Source: JAICLL01 sp035252155
Lineage (GTDB): Bacteria > Planctomycetota > Planctomycetia > Pirellulales > JAICIG01
Assembly: GCA_035252155.1 (NCBI GenBank)
Contig: DATFDL010000712.1
Location: forward strand, 1-12,186
Direction of reading: 5' to 3'
Length of the DNA stretch: 12,186 bases
Each line of letters opens with the position of its first letter. The first letter of the stretch is position 1. Shown in pieces: positions 6,757 to 12,186 of the stretch. The position numbers and the translations under genes were made by a program. The notes beneath the pieces were generated by a model. The model was given only the letters and a program-made list of their open reading frames with translations, was not told the origin of the DNA and ran no database searches.

Positions 6757-7881
6757 ATGTCAGACGAACGCTCCGCGCTTGCCAGCCGCCTTTTGGAGCT
6801 GGCCCTGAACGATGTGGGCACGCATGCCCTCATTCTGCTCGACCCGAACGGCGTGATCGTAGGATGGCTGGCGGGGGCCGAAAGAGTATTCGGCTATAAG
6901 CCCGAGGAGATCGTCGGGCAGAACTGCTCGGTGCTGTTCACGCCCGAAGATTTGGAGAAAGACCTCGCGTCGTGGGAACAGATGACGGCCAGCGGCTCGG
7001 GGCAATCGGAAGACAACCGCTGGCAGGTGCGCAAGGATGGAGGCAGATTTTGGGCCAATGGCACACTGACCGCCCTTCGCGACGAGCAGGGTGAACTTGC
7101 GGGCTTCGCCAAGATCCTGCGCAACCGTACCGATCAAAAAACTCAGTTAGAGACGCTGGAAAGCCGCCTCGAGGCCTTCCGGCTAGCCGATCAGCGGAAG
7201 AACAATTTCATCTCGACGCTGGCCCATGAGTTGCGTAACCCGCTGGCCGCGGTCTCGAACGCCACGCAGTTGTTCCAGCTTTCTCAATCCATTTCGCCAG
7301 AGCTGGAGCTGGCGGTGGGGATGATTCAGCGGCAGACGGAGTTCATGGGGCGCATGATCGACGACTTGCTGGCGATCGCACGCACGGCCCAAGGAAAAGC
7401 CGAACTCCACAAGCAGCGAGTCGTCCTCCAGGAGATCATCCACCAGGCGATCGAGACATCTCGCCCGTCCATCGACAGGCGGAGGCAGGCGCTGCATCCG
7501 TTGATGCCGCAAGTACCCATTTGCCTCGAGGCCGACCCGGTTCGGCTGCGGCAGGTCGTTGTCAATCTCATCGACAATGCGGCGAAGTACACCGAGGACG
7601 GTGGAAAAATCTGGGTCAAGGCGTCGACCGAAGGAGACCTGGCCGTGGTGCGTGTGCAGGACACGGGCGTGGGCATCGCCCCCGAAGTCATGCCGCACAT
7701 TTTCGAACTTTTTACCCAGGCTGAGTCCGCCGGGCAGTCGCAGAGCGGCTTGGGCATTGGATTGTCGGTGGTAAAAGAGGCCGTGGCACTGCACGGCGGG
7801 ACCGTGCAGGCCGAGAGCGACGGTCCAGGCAAGGGCAGCAAGTTCACGGTGCGGCTGCCGCTGCCAGAGGCGGAAGAGTGA
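6757..7881 (+). CDS. PAS domain sensor histidine kinase, soluble
   Basis: The protein has 374 residues from ATG 6757. A PAS domain spans about 18-125 (DPNGVIVGWLAGAERVFGY, KDGGRFWANGTLTALRDEQGE), then a short linking helix. The dimerisation/phosphoacceptor part carries the H-box FISTLAHELRNPL (His157). The ATPase domain has the N-box NLIDNAAKYT (Asn270, Asn274), G1 DTGVGIAP (302-309), FELF (316-319), and G2 GLGIGL (331-336). All elements for autophosphorylation are present. There is no transmembrane segment or receiver domain, so it is probably cytoplasmic and signals to a regulator encoded elsewhere. The ATG lacks a good Shine-Dalgarno. An in-frame TTG at 6619 would add 46 residues that look unlike coding sequence. 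It is 221 bases after sulfatase 2 and leads into sulfatase 3 by TGATG, so co-transcription with sulfatase 3 is likely. The sensed signal is unknown. Confidence 0.92.
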   Translation: MSDERSALASRLLELALNDVGTHALILLDPNGVIVGWLAGAERVFGYKPEEIVGQNCSVLFTPEDLEKDLASWEQMTASGSGQSEDNRWQVRKDGGRFWANGTLTALRDEQGELAGFAKILRNRTDQKTQLETLESRLEAFRLADQRKNNFISTLAHELRNPLAAVSNATQLFQLSQSISPELELAVGMIQRQTEFMGRMIDDLLAIARTAQGKAELHKQRVVLQEIIHQAIETSRPSIDRRRQALHPLMPQVPICLEADPVRLRQVVVNLIDNAAKYTEDGGKIWVKASTEGDLAVVRVQDTGVGIAPEVMPHIFELFTQAESAGQSQSGLGIGLSVVKEAVALHGGTVQAESDGPGKGSKFTVRLPLPEAEE

Positions 7882-7955
7882 TGCGTTGTCGAAGCAAACG
7901 CCGGCTTTTTGTGTGTGGACCGGACGAGATATCGAATTGCGTCGAATTCATTTGA
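7881..7955 (+). CDS. Possible 24-codon small ORF bridging kinase and sulfatase 3
   Basis: The kinase stop and an ATG share a base (TGATG, 7879-7883). The frame MRCRSKRRLFVCGPDEISNC... runs 24 codons to a TGA that again shares a base with the sulfatase 3 ATG (TGATG, 7953-7957). Purine-rich GAGG (7867-7870) and GGAAG (7872-7876) precede the first ATG. There is no Shine-Dalgarno before the sulfatase ATG, so reading through this frame would explain its translation. The peptide is basic with three cysteines, no known family. Chance is a real alternative. Confidence 0.27.
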   Translation: MRCRSKRRLFVCGPDEISNCVEFI

Positions 7956-9406
7956 TGAAGACCGTCATGAAGTCGCTTTGCACGAACCTGATTGAGTCGC
8001 TAATCGTAGGTACGGTCGCGCTTTGTTCACCCGGCGTGCTCGCCAAAGTATCGGGTGCGGAGCGTGATCGGCCCAATGTGGTCTTGATCCTGGCTGACGA
8101 TCTGGGCTACGGCGATCTGGCATGTTACGGCCATCCCAAGTTTAAGACGCCCAACCTCGATCGCATGGCGGCCGAGGGCGCGCGATTGACACAGTTCAAT
8201 ACGCCCATGCCGTTCTGCGCGCCTACGCGGGCGTCGTTGTTGACCGGACGCTACCCGTTTCGCTGCGGCATGAATGGCAACCCCGCGCCCGACGGCGGGC
8301 CAGCCGCCGACGCCTTGTCCCTGCCCGAAGGCGAAGTGACGCTGGCCCAATTGTTTCGCCAGGCGGGCTACGCCACGGGCATGGTCGGCAAATGGCATTT
8401 GGGTCACAAGCGACCGGAGCAGATGCCCACGGGACGAGGTTTCGATGAATATCTAGGCATTCTCTATAGCAACGACATGCGGCCCGTGGAGCTGGTCGAA
8501 GGCAACAAACCTATCGAATACCCAGTCGTACAAACCACGCTGACACGGCGATACACGGCCCGCGCGCTCGAGTTCATCGAGCGGAACCGAGCGAAGCCGT
8601 TCTTCTTCTATTTTGCCCATGCCATGCCGCACAAGCCGCTGGCGCCGGCGGAGCGATTCTATAAAAAGAGCGACGCGGGACTGTACGGCGATGTTCTCAT
8701 GGATCTCGACGCGAGCGTCGGCGAAGTGCTGGCGAAGCTTGCGGAGTTGGATCTCGACGAAAAGACGCTTGTGATTTTCACAAGCGACAACGGCCCCTGG
8801 TTTGGCGGCAGCAGCGGCGGGCTGCGCGGCATGAAGGGTAGCTCTTATGAGGGCGGTTACCGCGTGCCGTGCATTGCCCGGTGGCCCAAGAAAATTCCCG
8901 CGGGTCACGTCAATCGCTCGCCCGCCGTAATGATGGATTTGTTTTCGACACTACTCAGCGCCGCCAGCATAGCGCCGCCCGACGATCGCGTGATCGACGG
9001 GCGAGATATCATGCTGTTGCTGATCGGCGACACCCCCAGTCCGCACACGGCGATTTTCGGGCAGCAAGGCCCGCGTTTGGCCACAGTGCGCGATGAGCGT
9101 TGGAAGTTGCACGTGCTGAAGCCGAGCGAAGGTTTCCGACGTCTGGGCCAGGCCCACCAGGCCTGGATTGATCCCCGCGGGCCGGATGGCGTCACCATCC
9201 TCGCTCCCTACGAACAATATGCTCCCAGTGCTCACCCCGGGCTGTTCACTGGCGATGCGCCGGGGCCGATGCAGTTGTTCGACCTCGAAAACGATGTCGG
9301 CGAGCAAACGGATGTCGCCGCCGAGCATCCGGACGTCGTGGCACGGCTCAAGGCACTCTATGACGAGATGAATGAAACCGCGGCGAAAGTAAGAAACGAA
9401 TCGTAA
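7955..9406 (+). CDS. Secreted type I sulfatase, GALNS/arylsulfatase A-like, sulfatase 3
   Basis: The protein has 483 residues from ATG 7955; a second Met at codon 5 is possible. Signal peptide about 1-30 (SLIVGTVALCSPGVLA). The active-site signature is CAPTR (Cys88, Pro90, Arg92) followed by ASLLTGRYPFR. Probable ligands and catalytic residues are Asp48-Asp49 (LADDLGYGD), Lys146 and His148 (GKWHLG), His226 (AMPHKPL), Asp278-Asn279 (TSDNGPW) and Lys294 (GMKGSSYEGG). The SDNGPW plus LRGMKG arrangement is typical of the arylsulfatase A/N-acetylgalactosamine-6-sulfatase-like branch, distinct from sulfatases 1 and 2. The substrate is not predictable beyond a sulfate ester, probably on a glycan. 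Length is normal and nothing is missing. No Shine-Dalgarno precedes the start, which suggests coupling to upstream translation from the kinase gene. A GTG/TTG start upstream at 7886 would spoil the signal peptide and is rejected. Confidence 0.93.
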   Translation: MKTVMKSLCTNLIESLIVGTVALCSPGVLAKVSGAERDRPNVVLILADDLGYGDLACYGHPKFKTPNLDRMAAEGARLTQFNTPMPFCAPTRASLLTGRYPFRCGMNGNPAPDGGPAADALSLPEGEVTLAQLFRQAGYATGMVGKWHLGHKRPEQMPTGRGFDEYLGILYSNDMRPVELVEGNKPIEYPVVQTTLTRRYTARALEFIERNRAKPFFFYFAHAMPHKPLAPAERFYKKSDAGLYGDVLMDLDASVGEVLAKLAELDLDEKTLVIFTSDNGPWFGGSSGGLRGMKGSSYEGGYRVPCIARWPKKIPAGHVNRSPAVMMDLFSTLLSAASIAPPDDRVIDGRDIMLLLIGDTPSPHTAIFGQQGPRLATVRDERWKLHVLKPSEGFRRLGQAHQAWIDPRGPDGVTILAPYEQYAPSAHPGLFTGDAPGPMQLFDLENDVGEQTDVAAEHPDVVARLKALYDEMNETAAKVRNES

Positions 9407-9413
9407 TCAGTTC

Positions 9414-9442
9414 TTGCTGGAGTTGCAACTTGGTGTGATAAT
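9414..9442 (+). promoter_or_regulatory. Predicted promoter of the HEAT/LCCL gene
   Basis: TTGCTG (9414-9419), a 17-base spacer and GATAAT (9437-9442), with TGT at 9434-9436 as extended -10. This starts 8 bases after the sulfatase 3 stop and lies about 44 bases before the ATG at 9486, arguing that this gene has its own promoter rather than only reading through. Confidence 0.5.
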
Positions 9443-9485
9443 TTGATCGCCGCAGCCCATAAGAACTCAACTCAGGAGAGTCGCA

Positions 9486-10490
9486 ATGCTGCTTCATTGC
9501 TATCGTTGGCGGCAGCTTTGTCTGGCGAGCTTGGCCACGGCAGTTTTCGGTCTGGAAGGAATCGGCAAGCCGGTAGTTGCGCAGGACGGCCAACTAGCAA
9601 GCACCGACAAGCAGCGCGCCGGCGGCGCAAGTGGGCGCATGGAGGCCCGTTTCACCGATGGCAGCAGCCTCAAGCTGACCGTGCTCGATACGCACTTGCG
9701 ATTTAAGACCGATTACGGCGAACTTCGGATTCCCCTGAGCGAGATCCGCCGGATCGACTTTGCCACTCGCATGGGCGACGAGCTAGCTAAAGAGATTGCC
9801 GCGGCGGTTGGCGAACTAGCCCATGACGACTATGCCGTTCGTGAACGAGCCAGCGAGCGGCTGGAAGAACTCGGCGCATTGGCCTATCCCGCCTTACTTA
9901 AGGCGGCCGACGATGCCGATCTGGAAGTAGTGCAGCGGGCGGAACGCCTGATTGCGACGATTCGCGAGACGCTGCCCGCCGAGCAATACGAAGTGCGCAG
10001 CGACGACCTTGTCCACACCGCGAAATCGAAGATTGCCGGCCAGATCGATGCCGCGACGATCGTGGTTACCACCGAAGCGTTCGGCAAGCAAGAGCTACGG
10101 CTGGAGCTGCTGCGCAGCCTGCGACCCGCGGGTGCCGGCTTGGCCGAGTTGAAGACGGCCTTGGCCGATCCGGGCACACTCTCGAACTACCAAGGCCAGG
10201 TGGGCAAAACGTTTCGCTTTCAAGTGACCGGCGGCGTTGCCAGGGGCGCCGGCGGTGGCTTCGCGGGCGGCGCCGTGTGGGGCACCGAGGTCTATACCTT
10301 AGATTCAACGTTGTCGATGGCGACCGTTCACGCCGGCGTCTTAAAGAGCGGCGAAACGGGCGTGGTGAGCGTCTCCATTTTGGGACCGCAGAATTCCTTC
10401 AATGGAAGCACCCAGAACGGTATCACCACGTCGCCGTGGGGGGCGTTTCCCGGCGCCTTCAAATTCAATCGCGACCACGAAATTCCGTAA
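9486..10490 (+). CDS. Secreted protein with HEAT-like repeats and C-terminal LCCL domain
   Basis: The protein has 334 residues; start supported by AGGAGAG (9474-9480) five bases before the ATG. A signal peptide covers about 1-32 (LCLASLATAVFGL, ending VAQ). Residues 51-92 form a small beta unit (DGSSLKLTVLD, GELRIPLSEIRRIDF). Residues 98-163 are helical, HEAT-like (YAVRERASERLEELG, ALLKAADDADLEVVQRAERLI). Residues 166-214 look like a second copy of the small beta unit (VHTAKSKIAGQIDAATIVVTT, LRLELLRSLRP). Residues about 228-328 match the LCCL domain: VWGTEVYTLDSTLSMATVHA, GVLKSGETGVVSVSILG, FNGSTQNGITTSPWGAF. LCCL is an extracellular domain thought to bind ligands such as lipopolysaccharide in animal proteins; in planctomycetes its role is unknown. 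No catalytic motif is seen. Likely a periplasmic or surface binding or scaffold protein. It converges with the DUF1501 gene, 19 bases away. Confidence 0.92.
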   Translation: MLLHCYRWRQLCLASLATAVFGLEGIGKPVVAQDGQLASTDKQRAGGASGRMEARFTDGSSLKLTVLDTHLRFKTDYGELRIPLSEIRRIDFATRMGDELAKEIAAAVGELAHDDYAVRERASERLEELGALAYPALLKAADDADLEVVQRAERLIATIRETLPAEQYEVRSDDLVHTAKSKIAGQIDAATIVVTTEAFGKQELRLELLRSLRPAGAGLAELKTALADPGTLSNYQGQVGKTFRFQVTGGVARGAGGGFAGGAVWGTEVYTLDSTLSMATVHAGVLKSGETGVVSVSILGPQNSFNGSTQNGITTSPWGAFPGAFKFNRDHEIP

Positions 10491-10518
10491 GTCGCTTGAT
10501 TTTCGTCGGTTAGGCGAC
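10491..10518. other. Weak inverted repeat at the convergent gene junction
   Basis: GTCGC (10491-10495) and GCGAC (10514-10518) are complementary across an 18-base loop spanning the 19-base convergent gap. The stem is too short and the loop too long, and there is no T run, so it is at best a poor transcription stop. No better terminator is visible for either gene. Confidence 0.15.
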
Positions 10519-11961
10519 GATCTCGTGTACCACGTGCCCGGCCACGTCGGTCAGGCGGAAGTTGCGGCCTGCGTAGCGGAAGGTCAGGGCTTCATGGTTG
10601 AGTCCCAGCAAGTGCAAGAGCGTAGCGTGTAAGTCGCGCAGGTGCACCTTGTCGGCGACGGCGTCGTGACCAAATTCGTCGGTGGCGCCGAAGGCGGTGC
10701 CCGGCTTCACCCCGCCGCCGGCCAGCCACATGGTGAAGCCGCCGGGGTTGTGGTCGCGGCCGGTGCCGTTCTTCTCGGCGTAAGGCGTGCGGCCGAACTC
10801 GCCGCCCCACCAGACCAGCGTGTCGTCGAGCAGGCCGCGGGCCTTCAGATCGGCCAGCAGCCCGGCAATCGGGCGGTCGACCGCGCGCGCGTGGTCGGCG
10901 TGCTTGGGCAGATTCGAGTGCTGGTCCCAGGCGGGGTTGGCCGTGTTGTCGCCGTAGGTTACCTGTACGAAACGGACGCCCGATTCGCACAGCCGCCGGG
11001 CGAGCAGGCATTTGCGGCCAAAATCGTCGGTGGGCTGCCGCCCAATGCCGTAAACCTCTAGCGTGGCCGCGGTCTCGCGTGAGAGGTCGAGCACCTCGGG
11101 TGCGTGCCGCTGCATCCGCCAGGCAAGCTCATACGACTGAATGACCGCCTCCAGCTCGCCGTCGCCCGGCCGCGCCGACAATTGATCGGCATTGAGCTGC
11201 CGCAGCAAATCGAGCTGCCGCTGCTGGTCGCCGGCCGGCAGCGAAGCGTTGGTCAGATTCTGAAACGTGGCCTCGTGGGCGCTGGCCGCGGCATTACCCA
11301 ACGGCACGCCTTGAAACACGGCGGGCAGAAACGCGCTGCCATAGTTGCGCGGCCCGCCGTTGCCCGACGACGGGGCGATCGAGACAAAGGCGGGCAGGTT
11401 GTCGCACTCGCTGCCCAGCCCGTAGGCGATCCACGATCCCATCGAGGGCCGCACCAGGTTGGCGGCGCCGCAGTGCAGAAAGAGCGTTGCCGGACCATGA
11501 GCCACGCCTTCGGTGTGCAGCGAATGAACGAAACAGAGGTCATCGACATGCCGGGCCGTTTCGGCAAAGAGTTCGGAAACCCAGCGGCCGCTTTCGCCGT
11601 ATTGAGCAAACTGCCACGGCGACTTCAGCACCCGGTGCGAGGATTCGCGCTGGCCGGTGTTGGCAATCAGCCGCGCGTCGGCAAACGAGAGCTGCTGGCC
11701 GTCGTATTGCGCCAGCGAGGGCTTATGGTCGAAGGTATCGACCTGACTGGGCCCGCCCTGCATGAACAGAAAGATGATTCGTTTGGCCCGCGGCGCAAAG
11801 TGCGGAAGCTTAGGCGCCAGCGGGTTCTCCACGGCGGCGTCACCGCGGTCCGCGAGCATCCCGGCCAGGGCAAGCGCGCCGAAACCACAGGCGCCGCGAG
11901 CGAGGGCATCTCGCCGCGTGATGGGCCGTGGTTCGATTGGGCAATTGCAGGCTGACGTCAT
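10510..11961 (-). CDS. DUF1501 family protein, Tat-exported
   Basis: The protein has 483 residues from ATG 11961. An upstream in-frame TTG at 11994 lies in the repeat tract and is rejected. The N-terminus has a twin-arginine signal (ITRRDALARGACGFGALALAGML, shown here as RR at 16-17 followed by an Ala/Gly/Leu core), so export in folded form is likely. DUF1501 belongs to the alkaline phosphatase/sulfatase superfamily. Visible family motifs are FLFMQGGPSQVDTFDHKP (64-81), WDQHSN (345-350), WWGGEFGRTP (384-393), GRDHNP (401-406), and DLHATLLHLLGL (443-454). These Asp/His-rich motifs suggest metal binding; the reaction is unknown. It follows a PSD1-type gene on the same strand with a 56-base gap holding a heptamer repeat, the standard planctomycete pairing, and the two probably act together outside the cytoplasm. 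No Shine-Dalgarno is visible, the leader being AT-rich. Confidence 0.93.
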   Translation of the reverse strand: MTSACNCPIEPRPITRRDALARGACGFGALALAGMLADRGDAAVENPLAPKLPHFAPRAKRIIFLFMQGGPSQVDTFDHKPSLAQYDGQQLSFADARLIANTGQRESSHRVLKSPWQFAQYGESGRWVSELFAETARHVDDLCFVHSLHTEGVAHGPATLFLHCGAANLVRPSMGSWIAYGLGSECDNLPAFVSIAPSSGNGGPRNYGSAFLPAVFQGVPLGNAAASAHEATFQNLTNASLPAGDQQRQLDLLRQLNADQLSARPGDGELEAVIQSYELAWRMQRHAPEVLDLSRETAATLEVYGIGRQPTDDFGRKCLLARRLCESGVRFVQVTYGDNTANPAWDQHSNLPKHADHARAVDRPIAGLLADLKARGLLDDTLVWWGGEFGRTPYAEKNGTGRDHNPGGFTMWLAGGGVKPGTAFGATDEFGHDAVADKVHLRDLHATLLHLLGLNHEALTFRYAGRNFRLTDVAGHVVHEIVA

Positions 11962-11967
11962 GGGAAA

Positions 11968-12009
11968 AGTAAAAATGCAAAATGCAAAAGTCAAAACGCA
12001 AAATGAAGG
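11968..12009. repeat. Six imperfect 7-base repeats (ATGCAAA) upstream of the DUF1501 gene
   Basis: On the plus strand the units are AGTAAAA, ATGCAAA, ATGCAAA, AGTCAAA, ACGCAAA and ATGAAGG, giving 42 bases with period 7. They fill most of the 56-base gap between the PSD1-type stop and the DUF1501 start. Read on the transcribed strand this is a T-rich leader (TTTGCAT units) ending seven bases before the ATG and taking the place where a ribosome-binding site would be. The tract is sharply AT-rich in a GC-rich neighbourhood. Confidence 0.8.
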
Positions 12010-12017
12010 TGTCCGAT

Positions 12018-12186
12018 TCAGTCAAGGTAGCGAAAATCCAACGAACCGAACAGCGCTTGCCAATGCTGCGACCAGGCGTCGGCGTCGCTCATCCCGCGTT
12101 CCTTTGCAGAATGAATGAATTCGAGCACGTGCTTCCGCTCCGCCGGCGCGGGCCGCCGGCCGAGCGCGATGCGAAAGCTCAGGTCG
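12018..12186 (-). CDS. DUF1549/DUF1553 (PSD1-type) protein, C-terminal fragment cut by window edge
   Basis: Only the last 55 codons and TGA stop (12020-12018) are inside the window; base 12186 is the last base of a split codon. The visible sequence, starting DLSFRIALGRRPAPAERKHV and ending WQALFGSLDFRYLD, has the usual end of planctomycete DUF1553 proteins: an R-x-P-x-x-x-E helix, then W-x-x-x-x-QALF-x-S-x-DFRY close to the stop. Its position directly before a DUF1501 gene on the same strand supports this, because the two families are habitually paired. Such proteins often carry an N-terminal cytochrome-c-like PSC domain, which cannot be seen here. Their role is unknown. The competing frames through this segment lack this family pattern. 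Confidence 0.83.
   Translation of the reverse strand, partial: DLSFRIALGRRPAPAERKHVLEFIHSAKERGMSDADAWSQHWQALFGSLDFRYLD

Noticed and set aside
11104..11955. Plus-strand open frame (283 codons) opposite the DUF1501 gene
   Set aside because: Antisense to conserved DUF1501 motifs; composition is typical of a shadow frame.
1..12186. CRISPR array, tRNA, insertion sequence or phage element
   Set aside because: No regularly spaced direct repeats, no tRNA-like cloverleaf arms, and no transposase, integrase or terminal inverted repeats were seen on either strand.

Overview
The window looks like a chromosomal segment of a Planctomycetota bacterium, most likely order Pirellulales or a close relative. 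The evidence is a GC-rich genome with three secreted type I sulfatases in 12 kb, the 3' end of a DUF1549/DUF1553 (PSD1-type) gene directly upstream of a DUF1501 gene (a pairing typical of this phylum), a secreted HEAT plus LCCL protein, and a tandem-repeat secreted protein of planctomycete style. The phylum assignment is an inference from gene content. No rRNA, tRNA, CRISPR array or insertion sequence was seen.

Layout. Minus strand, 4358 down to 124: a DUF433/DUF5615 antitoxin-toxin pair with overlapping genes, an 8-base gap, a 520-residue secreted protein made of two homologous halves, a 164-base gap, sulfatase 1, and a 175-residue cytoplasmic-looking protein of unknown function whose start overlaps the sulfatase stop. 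The 191 bases at 4359-4549 form a divergent promoter region. Plus strand, 4550 to 10490: sulfatase 2 with an extra C-terminal domain of about 190 residues, a PAS-histidine kinase with no receiver domain, a possible 24-codon open frame linked by TGATG at both ends, sulfatase 3, and the HEAT/LCCL protein. Minus strand, 12186 down to 10510: the last 55 codons of a PSD1-type protein, a 42-base run of imperfect 7-base repeats, and a Tat-exported DUF1501 protein. The last plus-strand gene and the DUF1501 gene converge with 19 bases between them.

Working together. The three sulfatases belong to clearly different sequence types and all carry signal peptides, so they probably remove sulfate esters from different positions of sulfated glycans outside the cytoplasm. 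Their substrates cannot be read from sequence. No sulfatase-maturation enzyme is encoded here, so it must come from elsewhere in the genome. The histidine kinase sits directly upstream of sulfatase 3 and could sense a related cue, but no response regulator is present. The toxin-antitoxin pair is clearly AT-richer than its surroundings and may be a transferred insertion that now drives the 520-residue gene. I did not find a clear new defence or mobile system. The strongest unusual items are the sulfatase C-terminal fusion with a composition break, the TA-linked repeat protein, the TGATG-bracketed small frame, and a shared extended -10 promoter sequence at two genes.
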